Below are positions 51,201-63,200 of a DNA stretch of 64,000 bases, in pieces. Origin of the DNA: Litoditis marina (lineage: Eukaryota; Nematoda; Chromadorea; Rhabditida; Rhabditidae); NCBI GenBank assembly GCA_964036275.1, contig OZ038435.1, forward strand, positions 28,067,521 through 28,131,520. The letters run 5' to 3'. The translations under genes were made by a program, and so were the position numbers. The first letter of the stretch is position 1, and each line of letters starts with the position of its first letter. The notes below the pieces were generated by a model that was not told the origin of the DNA, did no database searches, and saw nothing but the letters and a program-made list of their open reading frames with translations.

Positions 51201-54200
51201 GTATGTTAAAAGTTCTGGCGTCTAGTTTTAGTTCAATCTCAGAAAGACTTAGGTTATCGCTAAACTTGTAACTTTATGGACTCGCTGTAACTGTAAAGTG
51301 ATCACCTCCAGAGGTAGTGCTCTCGATGACGGTCTCTGTTGTTGTACCAGCACTCTTTGGTGTTCCGGTGGTAGTTATTTCTGTTGCATCAAAACTGGTG
51401 TCGGTAGTGGTTTCATCTGAACGTATGTTAAAACTTCTGGCGTCTAGTAATGGTTTAATTTCAGAAAGAATTGAGTTATCGCTAAACTTGTAATTTTATG
51501 GACTCGCTGTAACTGTAAAGTGATCACCTCCAGATGTAGTGCTCTCGATAACGCTCTCTGTTGTTGTACCAGCACTCTTTGGTGTTCCGGTGCTAGTTAT
51601 TTCTGTTGCATCAGAACTGGTTTCGGAAGTGGTTTCATCTGAACGTATGTTAAAAGTTCTGGCGTCTAGTATTAGTTTAATCTTAGATGGAATTAGGTTA
51701 TCGCTAAACTTGTGGTTTTATCGACTCGCTGTAACTGTAAAGTGATCACCTCCAGATGTAGTGCTCTCGATGACGCTCTCTGTTGTTGTATCAGCACTCT
51801 TTGGTGTTCCGGTGGTAGTTATTTTTGTTGCATCAGAACTGGTTTCGGTAGTGGTTTCATCTGAACGTATGTTGAAAGTTCTGGCGTATAATATTGGTTT
51901 AATCTCAGAAAGAATTGAGTTATCGCTAAACTTGTAATTTTATGGACTCGCTGTAACTGTAAAGTGATCACCTCCAGAGGTAGTGCTCTCGATGACGGTC
52001 TCTGTTGTTGTACCAGCACTCTTTGGTGTTCCGGTGGTAGTTATTTCTGTTGCATCAGAACTGGTTTTGGTAGTGGTTTCATCTGAACGTATGTTGAAAG
52101 TTCTGGCGTATAATATTGGTTTAATCTCAGAAAGAATTGAGTTATCGCTAAACTTGTAATTTTATGGACTCGCTGTAACTGTAAAGTGATCACCTCCAGA
52201 TATAGTGCTTTCGATAACGCTCTCTGTTGTTGTACCAGCACTCTTTGGTGTTCCAGTGGTAGTTATTTCTGTTGCATCAGAACTGGTTTCGGTAGTAGCT
52301 TCATCTGAATGTATGTTAAAAGTTCTGGCGTCTAGTATTAGTTTAATCTCAAAAAGAATTAGGTTATCGCTAAACTTGTAATTTTATCGATTCGCTGTAA
52401 CTGTAAAGTGGTCGCCTCCAGATGTAGTGCTCTCGATAACGCTCTCTGTTGTACCAGCACTCTTTGGTGTTCCAGGGCTAGTTATTTTTGTTGCATCAGA
52501 ACTGGTTTTGGTAGTGGTTTCATCTGAACGTATGTTAAAAGTTCTGACGTCTAGTTTTAGTTCAATCTCAGAAAGAATTAGGTTATCGCTAAACTTGTAA
52601 TTTTATGGACTCGCTGTAACTGTAAAGTGATCACCTCCAGATGCAGTGCTCTTGATGACGCTCTCTGTTGTTGTATCAGCACTCTTTGGTGTTCCGGTGG
52701 TAATTATTTCTGTTGCATCAGAACTGGTTCCGGTAGTAGCTTCATCTGAATGTATGTTAAAAGTTCTGGCGTCTAGTATTGGTTTAATTTCAGAAAGAAT
52801 TAAGTTCTCGCTAAACTTGAATTGTATGGACTCGCTGTAACTGTAAAGTGATCACCTCCAGAGGTAGTGCTCTCGATGACGGTCTCTGTTGTTGTACCAG
52901 CACTCTTTGGTGTTCCGGTGGTAGTTATTTCTGTTGCATCAGAACTGGTTTCGGTAGTAGCTCCATCTGAATGTATGTTGAAAGTTCTGGCGTCTAGTAT
53001 TAGTTTAATCTCAGAAAGAATTAGATTATCGCTAAACTTGTAATTGTATGGACTCGCTGTAACTGTAAAGTGATCACCTCCAGAGGAAGTGCTCTCGATG
53101 ACGGTCTCTGTTGTTGTACCAGCACTCTTTGGTGTTCCGGTGGTAGTTATTTCTGTTGTATCAGAACTGGTTTCGGTAGTAGCTTCATCTGAATGTATGT
53201 TAAAAATTCTGGCGTCTAGTATTAGTTTAATCTCAGAAAGAATTAGGTTATCGCTAAACTTGTAATTTTATGGACTCGCTGTAACTGTAAAGTGATCACC
53301 TCCAGAGGTAGTGCTCTCGATGACGGTCTCTGTTGCTGTACCAGCACTCTTTGGTGTTCCGGTGGTAGTTATTTCTGTTGCATCAGAACTGGTTTCGGTA
53401 GTAGCTTCATCTGAATGTATGTTAAAAGTTCTGGCGTCTAGTATTAGTTTAATCTCAGAAAGAATTAGGTTATCGCTAAACTTGTAATTGTATGGACTCG
53501 CTGTAACTGTAAAGTGATCACCTCCAGGGGAAGTGCGCTCGATGACGGTCTCTGTTGTTGTACCAGCACTCTTTGGTGTTCCGGTGGTAGTTATTTCTGT
53601 TGCATCAGAACTGGTTTCGGTAGTAGCTCCATCTGAATGTATGTTGAAAGTTCTGGCGTCTAGTATTAGTTTAATCTCAGAAAGAATTAGGTTATCGCTA
53701 AACTTGTAATTGTATGGACTCGCTGTAACTGTAAAGTGATCACCTCCAGAGGAAGTGCTCTCGATGACGGTCTCTGTTGTTGTACCAGCACTCTTTGGTG
53801 TTCCGGTGGTAGTTATTTCTGTTGCATCAGAACTGGTTTCGGTAGTAGCTTCATCTGAATGTATGTTAAAAGTTGTGGCGTCTAGTATTAGTTTAATCTC
53901 AGAAAGAATTAGGTTATCGCTAAACTTGTAATTTTATGGACTCGCTGTAACTGTAAAGTGATCACCTCCAGATGTAGTGCTCTCGATGACGCTCTCTGTT
54001 GTTGTATCAGCACTCTTTGGTGTTCCGGTGGTAATTATTTCTGTTGCATCAGAACTGGTTTCGGTAGTAGCTTCATCTGAATGTATGTTAAAAGTTCTGG
54101 CGTCTAGTATTAGTTTAATCTCAGAAAGAATTAGGTTCTCGCTAAACTTGTAATTGTATGGACTCGCTGTAACTGTAAAGTGATCACCTCCAGAGGTGGT

Positions 54201-57200
54201 GCTCTCGATGACGGTCTCTGTTGTTGTACCAGCACTCTTTGGTGTTCCGGTGGTAGTTATTTCTGTTGCATCAGAACTGGTTTCGGTAGTAGCTTCATCT
54301 GAATGTATGTTAAAAGTTCTGGCGTCTAGTATTAGTTTAATCTCAGAAAGAATTAGGTTATCGCTAAACTTGTAATTGTATGGACTCGCTGTAACTGTAA
54401 AGTGATCACCTCCAGGGGAAGTGCGCTCGATGACGGTCTCTGTTGTTGTACCAGCACTCTTTGGTGTTCCGGTGGTAGTTATTTCTGTTGCATCAGAACT
54501 GGTTTCGGTAGTAGCTCCATCTGAATGTATGTTGAAAGTTCTGGCGTCTAGTATTAGTTTAATCTCAGAAAGAATTAGGTTATCGCTAAACTTGTAATTG
54601 TATGGACTCGCTGTAACTGTAAAGTGATCACCTCCAGAGGAAGTGCTCTCGATGACGGTCTCTGTTGTTGTACCAGCACTCTTTGGTGTTCCGGTGGTAG
54701 TTATTTCTGTTGCATCAGAACTGGTTTCGGTAGTAGCTTCATCTGAATGTATGTTAAAAGTTCTGGCGTCTAGTATTAGTTTAATCTCAGAAAGAATTAG
54801 GTTATCGCTAAACTTGTAATTTTATGGACTCGCTGTAACTGTAAAGTGATCACCTCCAGATGTAGTGCTCTCGATGACGCTCTCTGTTGTTGTATCAGCA
54901 CTCTTTGGTGTTCCGGTGGTAATTATTTCTGTTGCATCAGAACTGGTTTCGGTAGTAGCTTCATCTGAATGTATGTTAAAAGTTCTGGCGTCTAGTATTA
55001 GTTTAATCTCAGAAAGAATTAGGTTCTCGCTAAACTTGTAATTGTATGGACTCGCTGTAACTGTAAAGTGATCACCTCCAGAGGTGGTGCTCTCGATGAC
55101 GGTCTCTGTTGTTGTACCAGCACTCTTTGGTGTTCCGGTGGTAGTTATTTCTGTTGCATCAGAACTGGTTTCGGTAGTAGCTTCATCTGAATGTATGTTA
55201 AAAGTTCTGGCGTCTAGTATTAGTTTAATCTCAGAAAGAATTTGGTTATCGCTAAACTTGTAATTGTATGGACTCGCTGTAACTGTAAAGTGATCACCTC
55301 CAGAGGAAGTGCTCTCGTTGACGGTCTCTGTTGTTGTACCAGCACTCTTTGGTGTTCCGGTAGTAGTTAATTCTGTTGCATCAGAACTGGTTTCGGTAGT
55401 AGCTTCATCTGAATGTATGTTAAAAGTTCTGGCGTCTAGTATTAGTTCAATCTCAGAAAGAATTAGGTTATCGCTAAACTTGTAATTGTATGGACTCGCT
55501 GTAACTGTAAAGTGATCACCTCCAGAGGTAGTGCTCTCGATGACGGTCTCTGTTGTTGTACCAGCACTCTTTGGTGTTCGGGTGGCGGTTATTTCTGTTG
55601 CATCAGAACTGGTTTCGGTAGTAGCTTCATCTGAATGTATGTTAAAAGTTCTGGCGTCTAGTATTAGTTTAATCTCAGAAAGAATTAGGTTCTCGCTAAA
55701 CTTGTAATTGTATGGACTCGCTGTAACTGTAAAGTGATCACCTCCAGAGGTGGTGCTCTCGATGACGGTCTCTGTTGTTGTACCAGCACTCTTTGGTGTT
55801 CCGGTGGTAGTTATTTCTGTTGCATCAGAACTGGTTTCGGTAGTAGCTTCATCTGAATGTATGTTAAAAGTTCTGGCGTCTAGTATTAGTTTAATCTCAG
55901 AAAGAATTAGGTTATCGCTAAACTTGTAATTGTATGGACTCGCTGTAACTGTAAAGTGATCACCTCCAGGGGAAGTGCGCTCGATGACGGTCTCTGTTGT
56001 TGTACCAGCACTCTTTGGTGTTCCGGTGGTAGTTATTTCTGTTGCATCAGAACTGGTTTCGGTAGTAGCTCCATCTGAATGTATGTTGAAAGTTCTGGCG
56101 TCTAGTATTAGTTTAATCTCAGAAAGAATTAGGTTATCGCTAAACTTGTAATTGTATGGACTCGCTGTAACTGTAAAGTGATCACCTCCAGAGGAAGTGC
56201 TCTCGATGACGGTCTCTGTTGTTGTACCAGCACTCTTTGGTGTTCCGGTGGTAGTTATTTCTGTTGCATCAGAACTGGTTTCGGTAGTAGCTTCATCTGA
56301 ATGTATGTTAAAAGTTGTGGCGTCTAGTATTAGTTTAATCTCAGAAAGAATTAGGTTATCGCTAAACTTGTAATTTTATGGACTCGCTGTAACTGTAAAG
56401 TGATCACCTCCAGATGTAGTGCTCTCGATGACGCTCTCTGTTGTTGTATCAGCACTCTTTGGTGTTCCGGTGGTAATTATTTCTGTTGCATCAGAACTGG
56501 TTTCGGTAGTAGCTTCATCTGAATGTATGTTAAAAGTTCTGGCGTCTAGTATTAGTTTAATCTCTGAAAGAATTAGGTTCTCGCTAAACTTGTAATTGTA
56601 TGGACTCGCTGTAACTGTAAAGTGATCACCTCCAGAGGTGGTGCTCTCGATGACGGTCTCTGTTGTTGTACCAGCACTCTTTGGTGTTCCGGTGGTAGTT
56701 ATTTCTGTTGCATCAGAACTGGTTTCGGTAGTAGCTTCATCTGAATGTATGTTAAAAGTTCTGGCGTCTAGTATTAGTTTAATCTCAGAAAGAATTAGGT
56801 TATCGCTAAACTTGTAATTGTATGGACTCGCTGTAACTGTAAAGTGATCACCTCCAGGGGAAGTGCGCTCGATGACGGTCTCTGTTGTTGTACCAGCACT
56901 CTTTGGTGTTCCGGTGGTAGTTATTTCTGTTGCATCAGAACTGGTTTCGGTAGTAGCTCCATCTGAATGTATGTTGAAAGTTCTGGCGTCTAGTATTAGT
57001 TTAATCTCAGAAAGAATTAGGTTATCGCTAAACTTGTAATTGTATGGACTCGCTGTAACTGTAAAGTGATCACCTCCAGAGGAAGTGCTCTCGATGACGG
57101 TCTCTGTTGTTGTACCAGCACTCTTTGGTGTTCCGGTGGTAGTTATTTCTGTTGCATCAGAACTGGTTTCGGTAGTAGCTTCATCTGAATGTATGTTAAA

Positions 57201-60200
57201 AGTTCTGGCGTCTAGTATTAGTTTAATCTCAGAAAGAATTAGGTTATCGCTAAACTTGTAATTTTATGGACTCGCTGTAACTGTAAAGTGATCACCTCCA
57301 GATGTAGTGCTCTCGATGACGCTCTCTGTTGTTGTATCAGCACTCTTTGGTGTTCCGGTGGTAATTATTTCTGTTGCATCAGAACTGGTTTCGGTAGTAG
57401 CTTCATCTGAATGTATGTTAAAAGTTCTGGCGTCTAGTATTAGTTTAATCTCAGAAAGAATTAGGTTCTCGCTAAACTTGTAATTGTATGGACTCGCTGT
57501 AACTGTAAAGTGATCACCTCCAGAGGTGGTGCTCTCGATGACGGTCTCTGTTGTTGTACCAGCACTCTTTGGTGTTCCGGTGGTAGTTATTTCTGTTGCA
57601 TCAGAACTGGTTTCGGTAGTAGCTTCATCTGAATGTATGTTAAAAGTTCTGGCGTCTAGTATTAGTTTAATCTCAGAAAGAATTTGGTTATCGCTAAACT
57701 TGTAATTGTATGGACTCGCTGTAACTGTAAAGTGATCACCTCCAGAGGAAGTGCTCTCGTTGACGGTCTCTGTTGTTGTACCAGCACTCTTTGGTGTTCC
57801 GGTAGTAGTTAATTCTGTTGCATCAGAACTGGTTTCGGTAGTAGCTTCATCTGAATGTATGTTAAAAGTTCTGGCGTCTAGTATTAGTTCAATCTCAGAA
57901 AGAATTAGGTTATCGCTAAACTTGTAATTGTATGGACTCGCTGTAACTGTAAAGTGATCACCTCCAGAGGTAGTGCTCTCGATGACGGTCTCTGTTGTTG
58001 TACCAGCACTCTTTGGTGTTCCAGGGCTAGTTATTTCTGTTGCATCAGAACTGGTTTCGGTAGTAGCTTCATCTGAATGTATGTTAAAAGTTCTGGCGTC
58101 TAGTATTAGTTTAATCTCAGAAAGAATTAGGTTCTCGCTAAACTTGTAATTGTATGGACTCGCTGTAACTGTAAAGTGATCACCTCCAGAGGTGGTGCTC
58201 TCGATGACGGTCTCTGTTGTTGTACCAGCACTCTTTGGTGTTCCGGTGGTAGTTATTTCTGTTGCATCAGAACTGGTTTCGGTAGTAGCTTCATCTGAAT
58301 GTATGGTAAAAGTTCTGGCGTCTAGTATTAGTTTAATCTCAGAAAGAATTAGGTTATCGCTAAACTTGTAATTGTATGGACTCGCTGTAACTGTAAAGTG
58401 ATCACCTCCAGGGGAAGTGCGCTCGATAACGGTCTCTGTTGTTGTACCAGCACTCTTTGGTGTTCCGGTGGTAGTTATTTCTGTTGCATCAGAACTGGTT
58501 TCGGTAGTAGCTCCATCTGAATGTATGTTGAAAGTTCTGGCGTCTAGTATTAGTTTAATCTCAGAAAGAATTAGGTTATCGCTAAACTTGTAATTGTATG
58601 GACTCGCTGTAACTGTAAAGTGATCACCTCCAGAGGAAGTGCTCTCGATGACGGTCTCTGTTGTTGTACCAGCACTCTTTGGTGTTCCGGTGGTAGTTAT
58701 TTCTGTTGCATCAGAACTGGTTTCGGTAGTAGCTTCATCTGAATGTATGTTAAAAGTTCTGGCGTCTAGTATTAGTTTAATCTCAGAAAGAATTAGGTTA
58801 TCGCTAAACTTGTAATTTTATGGACTCGCTGTAACTGTAAAGTGATCACCTCCAGATGTAGTGCTCTCGATGACGCTCTCTGTTGTTGTATCAGCACTCT
58901 TTGGTGTTCCGGTGGTAATTATTTCTGTTGCATCAGAACTGGTTTCGGTAGTAGCTTCATCTGAATGTATGTTAAAAGTTCTGGCGTCTAGTATTAGTTT
59001 AATCTCAGAAAGAATTAGGTTCTCGCCAAACTTGTAATTGTATGGACTCGCTGTAACTGTAAAGTGATCACCTCCAGAGGTGGTGCTCTCGATGACGGTC
59101 TCTGTTGTTGTACCAGCACTCTTTGGTGTTCCGGTGGTAGTTATTTCTGTTGCATCAGAACTGGTTTCGGTAGTAGCTTCATCTGAATGTATGTTAAAAG
59201 TTCTGGCGTCTAGTATTAGTTTAATCTCAGAAAGAATTTGGTTATCGCTAAACTTGTAATTGTATGGACTCGCTGTAACTGTAAAGTGATCACCTCCAGA
59301 GGAAGTGCTCTCGTTGACGGTCTCTGTTGTTGTACCAGCACTCTTTGGTGTTCCGGTAGTAGTTAATTCTGTTGCATCAGAACTGGTTTTGGTAGTAGCT
59401 TCATCTGAATGTATGTTAAAAGTTCTGGCGTCTAGTATTAGTTCAATCTCAGAAAGAATTAGGTTATCGCTAAACTTGTAATTGTATGGACTCGCTGTAA
59501 CTGTAAAGTGATCACCTCCAGAGGTAGTGCTCTCGATGACGGTCTCTGTTGTTGTACCAGCACTCTTTGGTGTTCGGGTGGTGGTTATTTCTGTTGCATC
59601 AGAACTGGTTTCGGTAGTAGCTTCATCTGAATGTATGTTAAAAGTTCTGGCGTCTAGTATTAGTTCAATCTCAGAAAGAATTTGGTTATCGCTAAACTTG
59701 TAATTGTATGGACTCGCTGTAACTGTAAAGTGATCACCTCCAGAGGAAGTGCTCTCGATGACGGTCTCTGTTGTTGTACCAGAACTCTTTGGTGTTCGGG
59801 TGGTTGTTATTTCTGTTGCATCAGAACTGGTTCTGGTAGTAGCTTCATCTGAATGTATGTTAAAAGTTCTGGCGTCTAGTATTAGTTTAATCTCAGAAAG
59901 AATTAGGTTATCGCTAAACTTGTAATTTTATGGACTCGCTGTAACTGTAAAGTGATCACCTCCAGATGTAGTGCTCTCGATGACGCTCTCTGTTGTTGTA
60001 TCAGCACTCTTTGGTGTTCCGGTGGTAATTATTTCTGTTGCATCAGAACTGGTTTCGGTAGTAGCTTCATCTGAATGTATGTTAAAAGTTCTGGCGTCTA
60101 GTATTAGTTCAATCTCAGAAAGAATTAGGTTATCGCTAAACTTGTAATTGTATGGACTCGCTGTAACTGTAAAGTGATCACCTCCAGAGGTAGTGCTCTC

Positions 60201-63200
60201 GATGACGGTCTCTGTTGTTGTACCAGCACTCTTTGGTGTTCGGGTGGTTGTTATTTCTGTTGCATCAGAACTGGTTCTGGTAGTAGCTTCATCTGAATGT
60301 ATGTTAAAAGTTCTGGCGTCTAGTATTAGTTTAATCTCAGAAAGAATTAGGTTATCGCTAAACTTGTAATTTTATGGACTCGCTGTAACTGTAAAGTGAT
60401 CACCTCCAGATGTAGTGCTCTCGATGACGCTCTCTGTTGTTGTATCAGCACTCTTTGGTGTTCCGGTGGTAATTATTTCTGTTGCATCAGAACTGGTTTC
60501 GGTAGTAGCTTCATCTGAATGTATGTTAAAAGTTCTGGCGTCTAGTATTAGTTCAATCTCAGAAAGAATTAGGTTATCGCTAAACTTGTAATTGTATGGA
60601 CTCGCTGTAACTGTAAAGTGATCACCTCCAGAGGTAGTGCTCTCGATGACGGTCTCTGTTGTTGTACCAGCACTCTTTGGTGTTCGGGTGGTGGTTATTT
60701 CTGTTGCATCAGAACTGGTTTCGGTAGTAGCTTCATCTGAATGTATGTTAAAAGTTCTGGCGTCTAGTATTAGTTCAATCTCAGAAAGAATTTGGTTATC
60801 GCTAAACTTGTAATTGTATGGACTCGCTGTAACTGTAAAGTGATCACCTCCAGAGGAAGTGCTCTCGATGACGGTCTCTGTTGTTGTACCAGCACTCTTT
60901 GGTGTTCGGGTGGTTGTTATTTCTGTTGCATCAGAACTGGTTCTGGTAGTAGCTTCATCTGAATGTATGTTAAAAGTTCTGGCGTCTAGTATTAGTTTAA
61001 TCTCAGAAAGAATTAGGTTATCGCTAAACTTGTAATTTTATGGACTCGCTGTAACTGTAAAGTGATCACCTCCAGATGTAGTGCTCTCGATGACGCTCTC
61101 TGTTGTTGTATCAGCACTCTTTGGTGTTCCGGTGGTAATTATTTCTGTTGCATCAGAACTGGTTTCGGTAGTAGCTTCATCTGAATGTATGTTAAAAGTT
61201 CTGGCGTCTAGTATTAGTTCAATCTCAGAAAGAATTAGGTTATCGCTAAACTTGTAATTGTATGGACTCGCTGTAACTGTAAAGTGATCACCTCCAGAGG
61301 TAGTGCTCTCGATGACGGTCTCTGTTGTTGTACCAGCACTCTTTGGTGTTCGGGTGGTGGTTATTTCTGTTGCATCAGAACTGGTTTCGGTAGTAGCTTC
61401 ATCTGAATGTATGTTAAAAGTTCTGGCGTCTAGTATTAGTTTAATCTCAGAAAGAATTTGGTTATCGCTAAACTTGTAATTGTATGGACTCGCTGTAACT
61501 GTAAAGTGATCACCTCCAGAGGTAGTGCTCTCGATGACGGTCTCTGTTGTTGTACCAGCACTCTTTGGTATTCCGGTGCTAGTTATTTCTGTTGCATCAG
61601 AACTGGTTTCGGTAGTAGCTTCATCTGAATGTATGTTAAAAGTTCTGGTGTCTAGTATTAGTTTAATCTCAGAAAGAATTAGGTTATCGCTAAACTTGTA
61701 ATTTTATGGACTCGCTGTAACTGTAAAGTGATCACCTCCAGATGTAGTGCTCTCGATGACGGTCTCTGTTGTTGTACCAGCACTCTTTGGTATTCCGGTG
61801 CTAGTTATTTCTGTTGCATCAGAACTGGTTTCGGTAGTGGTTTCATCTGAACGTATGTTAGAAGTTCAAAGAATATTTTTGAGAAAAGTTTTCGTAGAAT
61901 TGGTAATCAAAAACACACGCCTGAACCCTCAACAGTTCATGTTAGCTTGTAGCGATGTACCTGTAGAGTGGTCATCACCAATTGTGCTCTCCACTCCCTT
62001 TCCTATTGTTGTTCGACCACTTTCTGATGTTCCAGTTGTGGTCGTTTCTGTTGTTTCGGAACTGGACTCAACAGTAGTTGAATCTGAATGGGATCGGTTG
62101 GAACATCGAGTTTTACCGTAAGTGGTGTTTTTGTGGGGAAGAAATGATAACAATTTATGCTCTGATCAATTCTCATACCTGCATCTGTTGTCTCGGTTGA
62201 CGTTGTTTCTTCTTCGCAGTCCTCTGTTGTTGTTTCTTCAGTTGGGGATGTTTCAGCGGTGGTTGCTGCCGTTGTTTGTGAAACATTTTCAACAGTGGTT
62301 CCAGCTGAAAGAATATTTTTGAGAAAAGTTTTCGTAGAATTGGTAATCAAAAACACACGCCTGAACCCTCAACAGTTCATGTTAGCTTGTAGCGATGTAC
62401 CTGTAGAGTGGTCATCACCAATTGTGCTCTCCACTCCCTTTCCTGTTGTTGTTCGACCACTTTCTGATGTTCCAGTTGTGGTCGTTTCTGTTGTTCCGGA
62501 ACTGGACCCAACAGTAGTCAAATTTGAATGGGATCGGTTGGAACATCGAGTTTTACCGTAAGTGGTGTTTTTGTGGGGAAGAAATGATAACAATTTATGC
62601 TCTGATCAATTCTCATACCTGCATCTGTTGTCTCGGTTGACGCTGTTTCTTCTTCGCAGTCCTCTGCTGTTGTTTCTTCAGTTGGGGATGTTTCAGCGGT
62701 GGTTGCTGCCGTTGTTTGTGAAACATTTTCAACAGTGGTTCCAGCTGAAAGAATATTTTTGTGAAAAGTTTTCGTAGAATTGGTAATCAAAAACACACGC
62801 CTGAACCCTCAACAGTTCATGTTAGCTTGTAGCGATGTACCTGTAGAGTGGTCATCACCAATTGTGCTCTCCACTCCCTTTCCTGTTGTTGTTCGACCAC
62901 TTTCTGATGTTCCAGTTGTGGTCGTTTCTGTTGTTTTGGAACTGGACTCAACAGTAGTTGAATCTGAATGGGATCGGTTGGAACATCGAGTTTTACCGTA
63001 AGTTGTGTTTTTGTGGGGAAGAAATGATAACAATTTATGCTCTGATCAATTCTCATACCTGCATCTGTTGTCTCGGTTGACGTTGTTTCTTCTTCGCAGT
63101 CCTCTGTTGTTGTTTCTTCAGTTGGGGATGTTTCAGCGGTGGTTGCTGCTGTTGTTTGTGAAACATTTTCAACAGCGGTTCCAGCTGAAAGAATATTTTT

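Noticed and set aside
50344..52840. Plus-strand and other-frame minus-strand ORFs over the 222-bp array
   Set aside because: Same cause: frames created by repetition of the unit. Only one minus-strand frame is open in every exon copy and bounded by splice sites.
50418..61846. CRISPR-like array of direct repeats
   Set aside because: The unit is 222 bp with no short repeat/unique spacer alternation. The whole unit is repeated and encodes exons of a eukaryotic gene.
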